Position numbers and translations under genes: made by a program
Notes under the pieces: generated by a model
The model's input: only the letters and a program-made list of their open reading frames with translations
Database searches by the model: none
What the model was told of the DNA's origin: nothing
From: Microlunatus soli
GTDB taxonomy: Bacteria > Actinomycetota > Actinomycetes > Propionibacteriales > Propionibacteriaceae
Direction: 5' to 3'
DNA: 64,000 nucleotides
Assembly: GCF_900105385.1 (NCBI RefSeq)
Contig: NZ_LT629772.1
Span: 2,790,001 to 2,854,000 of the forward strand
Part shown: one piece after another, positions 25,351 through 34,359 of the stretch
Position numbering within the stretch: position 1 is the stretch's first letter
Layout of the letters: each line of letters opens with the position of its first letter

Positions 25351-26894
25351 CCGACGCCACCATGGCGGCCGACAGCACCTTGGTCACCCTGACCAGAGCC
25401 ACCCATGCCCATCACGGTGATCGGACGGCGGTCACCGACGGTGAACGATCGTTGACCTTCTCGGAGCTGGCCGGCGCTGCTCGCGGACTGGTCGACAGCC
25501 TCGCGGCTCGCGGTGTCCGCCCGGGCGACCGCGTCGTCTGGGCGTTGGACAACCGTCCCGAGGTGCTTGTCATCGAGCACGCGCTCTTCGGGTCCGGGTT
25601 GGTGCGGGTCGCACTGTCCTCACGACTCCATCCTCGGGAGATCGTCGGCATCGCCCGAGACGCCGAGGCGTCAGTGATCTTCTGCGAGCCGCGGATGTCC
25701 GACCAACTCGGCCCCTTGATCGGCGACGACGCCCTGGTGATCAGCATCGGCGAGCAGTTCGATCAACTCACGCACGGTGCGGCGGGTACAGGCGCAAACG
25801 GCTGGCCGTCCTGGATCGCACCGGGGCCCGATGATCTTGCGGCGTTGATGTACACCTCGGGCACCACCGGTGAGCCGAAGGGCGCCATGGTCACCCACCG
25901 AGCATGGATCGCCATGCTCAGCCGGTTCTGGTCGGCGTTGCCGCCGATCGGACCCGAAGACATCGTCCTGCATTGCGCACCGATGAGCCACTTCGGAGGC
26001 TCGGTCGGATCAGCGATCAGCTTCCGCGGCGGCGCTGCGGTGACGTTGAGCAGGTTCGATGCCGACAGCGCCCTCGACCTGGCCGCCCACCACCGGGCGA
26101 CCGTTCTTCCCTGTGTGCCGACGATCCTCAGCCGACTCGCCACGGCCGCCGCCGACCGCACCGACCTGGCCACGCTGCGTGCCGTCGTCTACGGCGGCTC
26201 CGCGCTCGGCAGCACGGATGCCGATCGTGCGGTCGCAGCGTTCCCGGACCGGCTGTACCAGTGTTACGGCTTGGCTGAGGCACTGGCTCCGCTGACCGTT
26301 CTCGATGCCCGTGAGCACAGCGGTCCGGCACTGGCGTCCGCCGGTCGCCCGCGGCCCGGCCTCGAGTTGATGATCAAGACCGATGATCGCGGGCTGACCT
26401 CCGCGGCCGACCTCCGCGGCGAGATCTGCGTTCGCGGCGCGCCGGTCACCGCCGGCTACTGGAATCGGCCCGATGCCACTGCGGCCGTTGTCGACCAGGA
26501 CGGCTGGTTCGCCACCGGAGACATCGGATTCCTGGACCAGGACGGACTGCTGCACATCGTCGACCGCGCCCGCGATGTGATCATTTCCGGCGGTTTCAAC
26601 ATCTATCCCTCCGAGATCGAACGCGTCCTGCGCGAGGCATCGGGCGTCAGCGACGCTGTCGTCTTCGGTGTCCCCGATCAGCGGTGGGGCGAGACAGTGA
26701 CGGCCGTCGTCGTCCCGGACGACGTCGACGCAGCGCCGACACCGGACGACATCGTCGCGTTCTGCCGGTCACGGCTCGCCGACTACAAGAAGCCGACCCG
26801 GGTCCGGGTCGTCGATCGGCTGCCGATCGCCAACACCGGCAAGGTCGACCGCCGGCGACTGCGTGAGAACGCCCTGGCAGAGATCGAAATCTGA
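25347..26894 (+). CDS. acyl-CoA synthetase (AMP-dependent ligase, ANL superfamily)
   Basis: Encodes 515 residues, starting at the ATG overlapping the previous stop (ATGA). The P-loop-like adenylation motif MYTSGTTGEPKGAM is near residue 167, the A5 region YQCYGLAEALAPLT near 306, the A7 motif TGDIGFLDQDGLL near 391, the A8 hinge GFNIYPSEIERVL near 415 and the catalytic lysine motif NTGKVDRRRL near 496. It activates a carboxylic acid with ATP and CoA. Position between a binding-like protein and a CoA-transferase plus enoyl-CoA hydratase implies degradation of an imported organic acid; the acid is not identifiable from sequence. Confidence 0.92.
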   Translation: MTDATMAADSTLVTLTRATHAHHGDRTAVTDGERSLTFSELAGAARGLVDSLAARGVRPGDRVVWALDNRPEVLVIEHALFGSGLVRVALSSRLHPREIVGIARDAEASVIFCEPRMSDQLGPLIGDDALVISIGEQFDQLTHGAAGTGANGWPSWIAPGPDDLAALMYTSGTTGEPKGAMVTHRAWIAMLSRFWSALPPIGPEDIVLHCAPMSHFGGSVGSAISFRGGAAVTLSRFDADSALDLAAHHRATVLPCVPTILSRLATAAADRTDLATLRAVVYGGSALGSTDADRAVAAFPDRLYQCYGLAEALAPLTVLDAREHSGPALASAGRPRPGLELMIKTDDRGLTSAADLRGEICVRGAPVTAGYWNRPDATAAVVDQDGWFATGDIGFLDQDGLLHIVDRARDVIISGGFNIYPSEIERVLREASGVSDAVVFGVPDQRWGETVTAVVVPDDVDAAPTPDDIVAFCRSRLADYKKPTRVRVVDRLPIANTGKVDRRRLRENALAEIEI

Positions 26895-26934
26895 CCGACC
26901 GGGCGGTTGCCCCGTCCGTCCAGAAGGAGTGAAC

Positions 26935-28275
26935 ATGACGACGTCGCATGTCCGACCAGGGACCCGCGCCCCCTCGCGCGCCCGTTTCCGCTGGGCAGTT
27001 CTCAGTATGAACTTCCTGGTCCTCGGACTGAACTATGCAGACCGTGCCGCCATCGGTGTCGCGGCACCGCTGATCATCGCCGAATACGGATTCAGCAAGA
27101 CCAGTTGGGGTTGGATCGCCGCCATCTTCTCGATCGGTTACGCCCCGTTCTGTTTCATCGGCGGTTGGACCGCAGACAAGTTCGGGCCGCGCAAGGTGAT
27201 GGCCGTCGCGATCGGTTGGTGGTCACTGTTCACCGCACTCACCGGTGCCGGGTTCAGCTTCATCAGCTTCATGATCATTCGGTTCTTCTTCGGATTCGGC
27301 GAAGGACCGCAGGCGACCGTGACCGCCAAGACCATGTCCAACTGGTTCCCACAACGCAAACTGGCCACCGCGATGGGACTCTCGCAATGCTCGACGCCGC
27401 TCGGCGGTGCGGTCGGCACCCCGATCGTCGCCGGCCTGATCGCAGCAGCGAACGGCAATTGGCGGATCCCGTTCATCGTCCTCGGCAGCATCGGCGTGCT
27501 GTTCATGATCGGCTGGCTGGTCGTCGTCCGTGACCACCCGGCCGGCCACCCTTGGGTTCGCAAGGTCGAGGCCGAGGAGATGGCGGCCGATCATCGCCAG
27601 CACGAGCAGGAGACCACCGACGCCGACAGCGCCGGACGCAGCCTCTAGTCCTATCTGCGGATGCCGCTCGTGTTGTCGACGGCGATGTGCTACTTCGGCT
27701 ACTCCTGGGTGCTGTTCACCTTCCTCACCTGGTTTCCCGAGTTCCTGCATGAGGTGCACGGTCTCGATCTGTCCCAGATCGCCTTCACCGGGGCGATTCC
27801 GTGGCTGTGCGGTGTCGTCGGTCTCGGCATCGGCGGTATCTTCACCGACACCTTGGGACGTCGGTTCGGCATCTTCCGGGCCCGCAAATGGGTGACCGTG
27901 ATCGCGCTGCTGCTGGTGGCCGTCACGTTCGCCTTCGTCGGCCTGGTGCAGTCCACCACGGCGGCCGTGGCGCTGATGGCGGTCACCGTCTTCATCCTCT
28001 ACATCGTCGGTGCCCAGTTCTTCGCCATCATCGGCCCGGTCATTCCGCTGGCCCGATTCGGCACGGTGTCCGGCTTCATCCATTTCATCGCCAACATCGC
28101 GGGCATCATCGCCCCGATCGTCCTCGGCGCAACCGTCGATCACACCGGATCCTGGATCCTGTCGTTCGTGATCTCCGGAATCGTCGTGGCCATCCCGCCG
28201 CTCTGGCTCGCCTTCGTTCGCGGCAAGCCCCGCGTCGGTGGCACCCCTGACCAACCCATCGAAGGAGCACACTGA
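26935..28275 (+). pseudogene. MFS transporter interrupted by an in-frame TAG stop
   Basis: A single frame from the ATG at 26935 (AGAAGGAG upstream) to 28275 encodes a 12-helix major facilitator protein similar to the ACS (anion:cation symporter) family: NYADRAAIGVAAPLI at TM1, the GGWTADKFGPRKVM loop 2-3 signature, then the second six-helix half. It is broken by TAG at 27646-27648 (context R-S-L-stop-S-Y-L-R), exactly in the central cytoplasmic loop between TM6 and TM7. The first half gives 237 residues; the second reopens at an ATG at 27661, only 12 bp later, but without a visible ribosome binding site. Sequence on both sides is otherwise intact and MFS-like, so the event is recent, a read-through site, a split functional pair, or a sequencing error. 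It would import the acid used by the flanking CoA enzymes. Confidence 0.8.
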
Positions 28276-29442
28276 ATGCCCGCCGCACTGGACGGAATCC
28301 GCGTCCTCGACTTCACCCAGATGATGCTCGGCCCGTACGCGACCCAGCTGCTGGCCGATCTCGGCGCCGACGTGATCAAGATCGAGCGTCCCGAGGGTGA
28401 GTGGGAACGCGGCCTGGAGATGATGGGCGAACTGATCGACGGCGACTCCGCCTGTTTCCTGGCGATGAACCGCAACAAGCGTTCGGTGGCGCTCGATCTG
28501 AAGTCCGAGCTCGCCCAGGACGCCCTGCTTCGGTTGGCAGCCACCTGCGATGTGTTGGTGGAGAATTTCCGGCCCGGCGTCCTTGATCGTCTGGGGCTGG
28601 GCTATGAGGACGTGAAGAAGGTCAAACCCGACATCATCTACTGCTCCGGTACGGGCTGGGGTCGGGACACGGTGTTCGCCAAGGAAGGCCGCCCGGGTCA
28701 GGATCTGCTGATCCAGGCCATGTCCGGGTTGGCCGCCAACGGCGGCACCCGGCAGCAGGCTCCGACACCGGCCGGCACCTCCATCGTCGACGCCTCGACC
28801 GCGCTGACATTGTCCAACGGAATCCTGGCCGCGTTGGTAGCCCGGGAACGGCAGGGGATCGGCCAACGGGTCGAGGTCGACCTCTTCTCCACCGCGATCT
28901 CCCTGCAGTGCCAGGAAATCTCGGCCCTGGTCAATCAGCGACAGGAGTGGCAACGGTCCGAGACCGGCGTCGGTCAACCGTGGCTGTCGGCACCGTTCGG
29001 GATCTATCAAGCCGCCGACGGACATGTCGCCATCGCGATGGCGCCGGTAGCGCGGGTCGCGGAATTGCTCGGAGCACCGGATCTCACCGACAAGGATCCG
29101 TGGTCGGATCGCGATGAGGTCAAGGAAACCCTGGAACAACACACCCGAGACCGCACGGCCGACGATCTGATCGAGTTGCTGATGCCGGCCGGCATCTGGT
29201 GCGCTCGGGTCCGATCGACCAAGGAGGCCGTCGACGAGTTACGTGACCAGGGCAGCGATCTGATCGTCACCGTCGATCATCCCCAACATGGCACCCTTGA
29301 GCTGATCGGATGTCCGATCCGGCTGTCGGAGACGCCCTGGGATCTTCGGTACGCACCACCGACGACGGGCCAACACACCGCCGATGTCCTCGGCGAGATC
29401 CTGGATGATCGGGAGCTCGCCGCGTTGGTCGAGACCCGATGA
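28276..29442 (+). CDS. CaiB/BaiF family CoA-transferase (class III)
   Basis: Encodes 388 residues, the family norm. The N-terminal opening ALDGIRVLDFTQMMLGPYAT and the SVALDLKSE segment are characteristic. The catalytic aspartate is Asp143 in RPGQDLLIQAMSGL, which forms the acyl-aspartyl intermediate in formyl-CoA transferase and CaiB. The interlocking C-terminal domain ends with YAPPTTGQHTADVLGEIL. It moves CoA between carboxylic acids, giving an alternative to the ATP-dependent ligase upstream. The stop overlaps the start of the enoyl-CoA hydratase gene by 4 bp; the ATG directly follows the stop of the MFS reading frame. Confidence 0.93.
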   Translation: MPAALDGIRVLDFTQMMLGPYATQLLADLGADVIKIERPEGEWERGLEMMGELIDGDSACFLAMNRNKRSVALDLKSELAQDALLRLAATCDVLVENFRPGVLDRLGLGYEDVKKVKPDIIYCSGTGWGRDTVFAKEGRPGQDLLIQAMSGLAANGGTRQQAPTPAGTSIVDASTALTLSNGILAALVARERQGIGQRVEVDLFSTAISLQCQEISALVNQRQEWQRSETGVGQPWLSAPFGIYQAADGHVAIAMAPVARVAELLGAPDLTDKDPWSDRDEVKETLEQHTRDRTADDLIELLMPAGIWCARVRSTKEAVDELRDQGSDLIVTVDHPQHGTLELIGCPIRLSETPWDLRYAPPTTGQHTADVLGEILDDRELAALVETR

Positions 29443-30215
29443 TGGGCCCGATCGACTACCGGCCGGACGGACCGATCGGCAGGATCACGATCAACCGACC
29501 GGACCGACTGGGAGCCCTGTCCCGGTCGATGGTCGCCGAGCTCGGCACCTTGCTGCGGACGATCCGCGGCGACGAAGCGATCCGGGTCGTCGTGATCACC
29601 GGAACCGGCCGTAGCTTCATCGCCGGCGCAGACCTCGAGGAGTACGCCGACAGCAGCCCGGCCGAGTTCGACGCGTATCAGCGGCTGTCCCGGGCCACCT
29701 TCGGTGAGCTCGCCGATCTTCCGCAGCCGACGATCGCGGCAGTCAACGGGTTCGCGCTCGGTGGCGGCTTCGAGGTCGCCCTCTGCTGTGACTTCATCAT
29801 CGCTTCCGACAAGGCACGCTTCGGACTGCCGGAGGTCAAGCTCGGACTGATTCCCGGTGGCGGGGGCACGCAGCGGCTCACCCGGGCCGTCGGACGTCAG
29901 CTGGCCAAGGAGTTGATCATGACCGGGGAGATGCTGGGTGCTGAGGACGCCGAACGCGCCGGGCTACTGACTCGCCGAGTCGCGGTCGAAGACCTCGCCA
30001 CGACGGTGACCGAGTTTGCCCAGCAACTGAGCGACAACGCCCCACTCGCCGTCCGCGCGGCGAAGGGGTTGATCGACGCGGCGCCGGCGACCGAACTTGC
30101 CGCCGGGCTGACCGCCGAGCTCGGTGAACTCTCCCGTCTCTTCGGCACCCGCGACGCCCAGGAGGGAATCGGTGCCTTCCTGGCCAAGCGACCGGCCACG
30201 TTCCACGGACGCTGA
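29439..30215 (+). CDS. enoyl-CoA hydratase/isomerase family protein
   Basis: Encodes 258 residues. Crotonase motifs are complete: GRSFIAGADLEEY (oxyanion hole, about 50-62), AAVNGFALGGGFEVALCCDF with the first catalytic Glu at about residue 115, and FGLPEVKLGLIPGGGGTQRL with the second Glu at about residue 135. It hydrates or isomerises an enoyl-CoA in the pathway formed with the ligase and CoA-transferase. The ATG overlaps the CoA-transferase stop (ATGA). It is the last gene of the LacI operon and converges with the secreted protein gene on the other strand. Confidence 0.93.
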   Translation: MMGPIDYRPDGPIGRITINRPDRLGALSRSMVAELGTLLRTIRGDEAIRVVVITGTGRSFIAGADLEEYADSSPAEFDAYQRLSRATFGELADLPQPTIAAVNGFALGGGFEVALCCDFIIASDKARFGLPEVKLGLIPGGGGTQRLTRAVGRQLAKELIMTGEMLGAEDAERAGLLTRRVAVEDLATTVTEFAQQLSDNAPLAVRAAKGLIDAAPATELAAGLTAELGELSRLFGTRDAQEGIGAFLAKRPATFHGR

Positions 30216-30254
30216 CCGACCCGCCCGGGTGGCCGTCCTGACTCTCAGAACGCT

Positions 30255-32855
30255 TCAGCTGCGCGGGTCGAGCCGCAGCAACTGGGCGCTCCGGTAGGCC
30301 ACGTAGAGATTGCCGTAGTCGTCGTTGGCGATGTGCGGGCCGGCGCCGTCGAAGAGCACCCGCAGATCGAGATCGGCTCCCTGATCGGACGGGTCCGGGT
30401 CGAAGCCGAAGACCCGGCCGCCGACATTGCCGTAGATCCGGCCGTCACTGTTGGTGATCAACTGTCCGTAGTTGCCGCTGATCCGGTCGCCCGGCTTGAG
30501 GTCGGGGAAGATCTCCTTCTTCATGATGATCTTCTCGGTGCTCGCATCCATCGCGACCAGCCAGCCTTCGGCGTAGAGCCAGACGGTCCCGTCCGGTCCG
30601 GTTGCGGCAGCGTTGATCGATCGGGTGTCGGGGATCGGCCAGACCACGGACTTGGCGTTGCCGGTCTTCTCGTCGAAGATCAGCAGCTTGGCCTGGTCCT
30701 CGGTTGGTGTCCCGTCGTAGCTGTAGAAGATGTTGCCGGCACCGAACACCTTGCCCTCGCTGCCGGTGACGGCGTTGATGGACTGCTCTCCCAGCGGGCC
30801 GACGATCGTGGTACAGGTACCGGTCGTCAGATCCAGATAGCCGAAGGCGCCCTGGGTATGTCCGTATTCGGCCTGCGATCCGAAGTAGACGCGGTCGTGG
30901 TAGCCGGACAGTCCGTAGGGCCGATTCTGGTTGTTGCCGATCGTGCAGTCGACCCGCGGCTTCGGATCACCGTCCGCGGCCGGATCGAAGGACTCGATCC
31001 GACCGTTGGGGTAGCTGCCCTGGTAGATCCGGCCCTGATAGTTGATCATGCCCTCGGCCTGGGCACCGATCGGGTACGTCGCGTGCTGATCGCTGCGCAT
31101 CGGGGCGACGGCTCCGAGCCCACCGGTGAGGTAGCCGCCGGTCCAAATCCGGCCGTCGGCGCCACTGCTGAGGTTGTTCACCCGGATGCTGGTCTCGGGA
31201 ATGTCCTCGGTCAGGGTGCGGGACAGCTTCCCGGTCTCGATGTTCCACTTGACCAGCCAGCCGCCGCTGTTCCACCCGACCAGCGTGGTGCCGGGCCAGG
31301 CGGGATCGGCCAGCTGCATCGCCTCCCAGCCGCGGCTGAAGATGTTCACCGCCGCGCTGGTGATCGTCTTCTCCTCGCCGGTGGCCAGATCGTAGGAGTG
31401 CAAGGGATTGTCGGTTTCCCCCGCGACGTTGAAGTAGACCTTGCCGTCGACGATGTCGGACGGTCCGGCGTAGATCACACCCTTGATCTCGGTGACCTTC
31501 TCCGCCTGCAGGTCACCGGCGGCGTCCCGGCTCACTTTGAGGATCGCCAGGTAGTCGTTGCCGCTGCTCTTGGAGTCCCCACCCCACATCGTCAAGTAGC
31601 CGTTGGACGCCTTGCCGGTGTAGAGCCAAGCGGCCTGCTGCAGTTCGGGACTGAGCAGGTCGGTGAATTCGGTGCAGGCCTGATCTCCCGATGCGTTGCA
31701 GCCGTAGAGGTGGGTCTTGGTGCCGGTACCGGTGAAGACGGCGTCGGTGACCTCGTCGTAGGCGGTCCACCGGGTGTAATTGGCATCGGTGGTCAGCGGT
31801 TCGGGGGCGATCGAGCCGAAGCCGTCACCCTCGACGTACTTCCAGATCGAGGCGCCGGGATAGCCGTCGGTGCCCTCGCCCCAGCCGCCGCCGTAGACGG
31901 TACCGTCGGCGCCGAAACTCAGGCCGTAGGCGAATCCGAACGCCTTGAGCGGCGGCGGGCCGATCCGGGTCGCGGTCCTGGCACCGGGTTTCCAGGACCA
32001 CAGTGCGCCACTGGAGTAGGTGCCGATGTAGAAGATCTTGGACACCGGATTCTGCGCCACGGTCCAGGAGCCGACGGCGCCGGGCATGTCGACCACCTGG
32101 GTCACCGTGCCGGTGAGCACGTCGGTGGCGATGATCTTGGCCGGATCCTCCTCCGAGCCCGTCCCGACGGTGACGACGATCGCCCGCCCGTCCTGATCGA
32201 CACCGTCCCCCATCGCCAGGAAGCCCATCCGCTTGCTGATCTGGGTGCCCAGCGCCGTGGCCGGCCCGGTGATCAACACGTTGTCCATCGCGGCCGAGCT
32301 CAGCGCCTGGATCTCCACCACGGCACGGGTCGCCGTCGCCGGCGCGGTCGCGGTGATCTCGATCGAACGGTCCTTGTCGATCGTGGTCCGCGGAGACGTC
32401 CGGCGCCCGACGGTCGAGCCGCTGTCGTCGGTGAACCGGATGCCGATCGCCGCTCGGGTGGTCGCCCGGATCGTCGCAAAGGCGGTCAAGGCCTCACCGG
32501 CGACGACAGCTACCGGGGAACTGCTGGCGCCCGGCCACTGGCAGGCTCCGCCGCCCTTCAGCAGCAGGCTGTCGGTGCCGTCGGTGGACCAGGCTTCGGT
32601 GCCGGTGATGCTGCAGTCGGCCGCTGCCCCGTCCGGCCGACCGGTCGCATCGAGTGCCGACCAACCCGTCGTGCCGTCCTCGAAGCTGTGATTGTCGATC
32701 AGCAGATCGCCTTGCTGGACACGAGGTTCGGCCGCTTCCGGCTCGGCCGATGCCGTTCCGGGGCGAGCCGTCGTCATCGACATCACCACAATCCCGATCA
32801 GGAGTGAGATCACGCAGCCCAACGCCGGGCGACGGGCTGTGAGTCGGCTCGGCAC
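30255..32855 (-). CDS. large secreted beta-propeller protein with N-terminal carbohydrate-binding-like domain
   Basis: Encodes 866 residues from a GTG preceded by GGAGGAA. Signal peptide about residues 1-37. Residues 50-195 look like a CBM-type jelly roll (DNHSFEDGTTGWSALDATG and AMDNVLITGPA are the usual first and last strands). The remaining 650 residues are a repetitive all-beta region with recurrent G-x-hydrophobic-Y/W blades (TVYGGGWGEGTDGYPGASIW; GRIYQGSYPNGRIESFDPAA; GNLYVAYRSAQLLRLDP at the end), fitting a seven- or eight-bladed propeller. No catalytic motif is certain. Such proteins occur near polysaccharide lyases and may bind or cleave glycans outside the cell. It is monocistronic. 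Confidence 0.75.
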   Translation of the reverse strand: MPSRLTARRPALGCVISLLIGIVVMSMTTARPGTASAEPEAAEPRVQQGDLLIDNHSFEDGTTGWSALDATGRPDGAAADCSITGTEAWSTDGTDSLLLKGGGACQWPGASSSPVAVVAGEALTAFATIRATTRAAIGIRFTDDSGSTVGRRTSPRTTIDKDRSIEITATAPATATRAVVEIQALSSAAMDNVLITGPATALGTQISKRMGFLAMGDGVDQDGRAIVVTVGTGSEEDPAKIIATDVLTGTVTQVVDMPGAVGSWTVAQNPVSKIFYIGTYSSGALWSWKPGARTATRIGPPPLKAFGFAYGLSFGADGTVYGGGWGEGTDGYPGASIWKYVEGDGFGSIAPEPLTTDANYTRWTAYDEVTDAVFTGTGTKTHLYGCNASGDQACTEFTDLLSPELQQAAWLYTGKASNGYLTMWGGDSKSSGNDYLAILKVSRDAAGDLQAEKVTEIKGVIYAGPSDIVDGKVYFNVAGETDNPLHSYDLATGEEKTITSAAVNIFSRGWEAMQLADPAWPGTTLVGWNSGGWLVKWNIETGKLSRTLTEDIPETSIRVNNLSSGADGRIWTGGYLTGGLGAVAPMRSDQHATYPIGAQAEGMINYQGRIYQGSYPNGRIESFDPAADGDPKPRVDCTIGNNQNRPYGLSGYHDRVYFGSQAEYGHTQGAFGYLDLTTGTCTTIVGPLGEQSINAVTGSEGKVFGAGNIFYSYDGTPTEDQAKLLIFDEKTGNAKSVVWPIPDTRSINAAATGPDGTVWLYAEGWLVAMDASTEKIIMKKEIFPDLKPGDRISGNYGQLITNSDGRIYGNVGGRVFGFDPDPSDQGADLDLRVLFDGAGPHIANDDYGNLYVAYRSAQLLRLDPRS

Positions 32856-32902
32856 TGTTCCTCCAACGTCGTTCGCAGCTCGTACGGTGTCGACGTCAGC
32901 CT

Positions 32903-32908
32903 ATTTTA
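32903..32908 (-). promoter_or_regulatory. -10-like hexamer upstream of the secreted propeller gene
   Basis: TAAAAT on the minus strand, in an AT-richer patch 47 bp before the GTG at 32855. No good -35 at the right distance. The 150-bp gap at 32856-33005 holds nothing else recognised. Confidence 0.35.
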
Positions 32909-33005
32909 TCCCGTCCGCAATGTGAATACATGCCATGCCATAAATCCTCATGGATGAACGTCACCCACCATCAACAGACATCGAGACACCCGGCCGCTGT
33001 GCAGA

Positions 33006-33413
33006 TCACCAGAAGTAGAGCGAGCGGGACACGTATCTACTGCCCTTGTAGCCCTTGGAGATCGAATAGCCGCGGACCGCGACCCGATAGTGGCCCTTCT
33101 GCTTGCCGAATCCGATCTTGACGCACTTGCCATAGCTGCCGTTGCGACCGGTCTTTGCCTTCGCCACGGTGCGCCAACCAGATGACTTCTTCTTCTGGAT
33201 CAGCACTGTCTTGCCGGGGATACCCTGCGGTCGACCGGCCGAGCCCTGCGCAGTCAGACGCCCGTACACGCAGGTCTTCGGTTTAGCTCCCTGCTCCGCA
33301 CGGAACGTCACACGCGAGTCCAGCGTCGCCGCTGATGAAGGAGTGGGCGAGGCGATGAGGAATGCCGCGGCGAGCCCGAGGGTGATCAACATCGCCATCG
33401 TGATGCGCAGCAT
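33006..33413 (-). CDS. small secreted protein with Ig-like domain
   Basis: The frame is open from a TTG at 33479 that overlaps the stop of the upstream DUF898 gene. I prefer the ATG at 33411-33413, preceded by AGGA at about 9 nt, because it gives a normal 30-residue signal peptide (MLRITMAMLITLGLAAAFLI, cleavage near SSAA-TL) and a 135-residue product; ATG 33449 and TTG 33479 are alternatives. The mature part (about 105 residues) is Lys/Gly/Tyr-rich and all-beta (PGKTVLIQKKKSSGWRTVAK; GHYRVAVRG), resembling single Ig-like or Cna_B-type modules, with two Cys that may pair. The function is unknown; it is translationally linked to the membrane protein upstream. Confidence 0.65.
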   Translation of the reverse strand: MLRITMAMLITLGLAAAFLIASPTPSSAATLDSRVTFRAEQGAKPKTCVYGRLTAQGSAGRPQGIPGKTVLIQKKKSSGWRTVAKAKTGRNGSYGKCVKIGFGKQKGHYRVAVRGYSISKGYKGSRYVSRSLYFW

Positions 33414-33475
33414 CTGGCGCGGTCCTGCCGTCACGATCTGGTGAGCCATGACTCGTCGCGATCGGTGCGGCCGGC

Positions 33476-33886
33476 TCAACTGAAGTCCTGGTGTTCAACG
33501 ACCCACTTGGTCACCTTGGGCGCAACCCAGAAACCGTAGATGCCGATGGTGATGATGCACAGCAGGAACCACTTGATCCAGTTACCGAAGAGCCCTCCGC
33601 CCGTGCCGGTGAAGTGCACCCGCCGGCCGTGGATGAGCGTGTGCTCGGCTTGCCACCGATACTTCATGCAGATCGCCCACGGCGCACCGAATCCGAGGGT
33701 GACCAGCGTCAGAAGAAGGGACAGGATGCTCATCCCGAGGTAGCTTCCGGCACCGCCGTCGAAGACGAACGGTTTGAGCTGCTGCTGCGTCGTGACACGC
33801 AACCATTGCTGCCCAGGTTGAGCGTGCTGGCCGGGAAACTGCTCAGATGGGTGGTTCGAGGCTTGGTGGGGTGTGGCGAGGGACAT
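33476..33886 (-). CDS. DUF898-like membrane protein
   Basis: Encodes 136 residues from the ATG at 33886; the frame extends to 33991 but the extra N-terminus is not protein-like. After a Gln/Pro/His-rich N-terminal 35 residues, the QLKPFVFDGGAGSYLGMSILSLLLTLVTLGFGAPWA segment and a second hydrophobic helix (GNWIKWFLLCIITIGIYGFWV) give two membrane spans, with the conserved WQAEHTLIHGRRVHFTGTGGGLFG between them. This is the core of YjgN/DUF898 integral membrane proteins. The role of the family is unknown. It is transcribed divergently from the small HTH-like gene at 34111 and its stop overlaps the possible start of the small secreted protein. Confidence 0.75.
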   Translation of the reverse strand: MSLATPHQASNHPSEQFPGQHAQPGQQWLRVTTQQQLKPFVFDGGAGSYLGMSILSLLLTLVTLGFGAPWAICMKYRWQAEHTLIHGRRVHFTGTGGGLFGNWIKWFLLCIITIGIYGFWVAPKVTKWVVEHQDFS

Positions 33887-34012
33887 CGAGTTCCGTTCTG
33901 GGAGCGTAGTGACGCGGCGCCGACCGCCGCAGTTCGACCCGGTCTCTCGCTGTGCCTTCTGACCTCGCACGATCCAGGAATCGGCCGTCATTCAACCGGG
34001 ATTAGCAAGAGA

Positions 34013-34100
34013 GTATCCCAACTGAGTAGTACAAGCAAGTATCACAACTCAGATATCAATCTCAGGTTGACAGTTCAGGTTTGCAACAGAGTTGCGATAC
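34013..34100. promoter_or_regulatory. three copies of a 14-bp operator-like motif
   Basis: GTATCCCAACTGAG (34013-34026), GTATCACAACTCAG (34039-34052) and, inverted, GTATCGCAACTCTG (34087-34100 on the minus strand). Consensus GTATCNCAACTSWG. They lie in an unusually AT-rich stretch just ahead of the small HTH-like gene and between divergent genes, as expected for binding sites of a regulator. Confidence 0.65.
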
Positions 34101-34110
34101 CCTTTGGAAC

Positions 34111-34335
34111 ATGGCAGCCCAGACCCCCGACGCCGATCTCCAAGCGGTCAGCGACGCCGCCGAGACCATTCGCGAAGCCACGCTGCGGCGCGACGAGGCG
34201 ATGGCCGCAGCTCGCGACGCCGGGAACACCTGGCGCTCGATCGCCCTGGCTGCCGAGATGACCGAGAACGGCGTCATCAAGGCTGTCCAACGACATCTCG
34301 ACCAAGTGGCTGAGCAGGAAGATCAGCCGGCGTAA
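34111..34335 (+). CDS. small helix-turn-helix-like protein
   Basis: Encodes 74 residues from the ATG at 34111; the frame is open back to a TTG at 34081, but that would run through one of the upstream repeats. The N-terminal half is a long Ala/Glu/Arg-rich helix (SDAAETIREATLRRDEAMAA); the C-terminal half reads NTWRSIALAAEMTENGVIKA, a pattern close to a helix-turn-helix of the sigma-70 region 4 or Fis kind. It is preceded within 100 bp by three copies of a 14-bp motif, so autoregulation is plausible. I cannot assign a named family. Confidence 0.6.
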   Translation: MAAQTPDADLQAVSDAAETIREATLRRDEAMAAARDAGNTWRSIALAAEMTENGVIKAVQRHLDQVAEQEDQPA

Positions 34336-34359
34336 TAGCTGTGCGCCAGGCTCGATAGA

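Noticed and set aside
30333..32807. Plus-strand 824-codon open frame opposite the secreted propeller gene
   Set aside because: Long only because of GC-rich third positions; the minus-strand protein has a signal peptide and regular blades.
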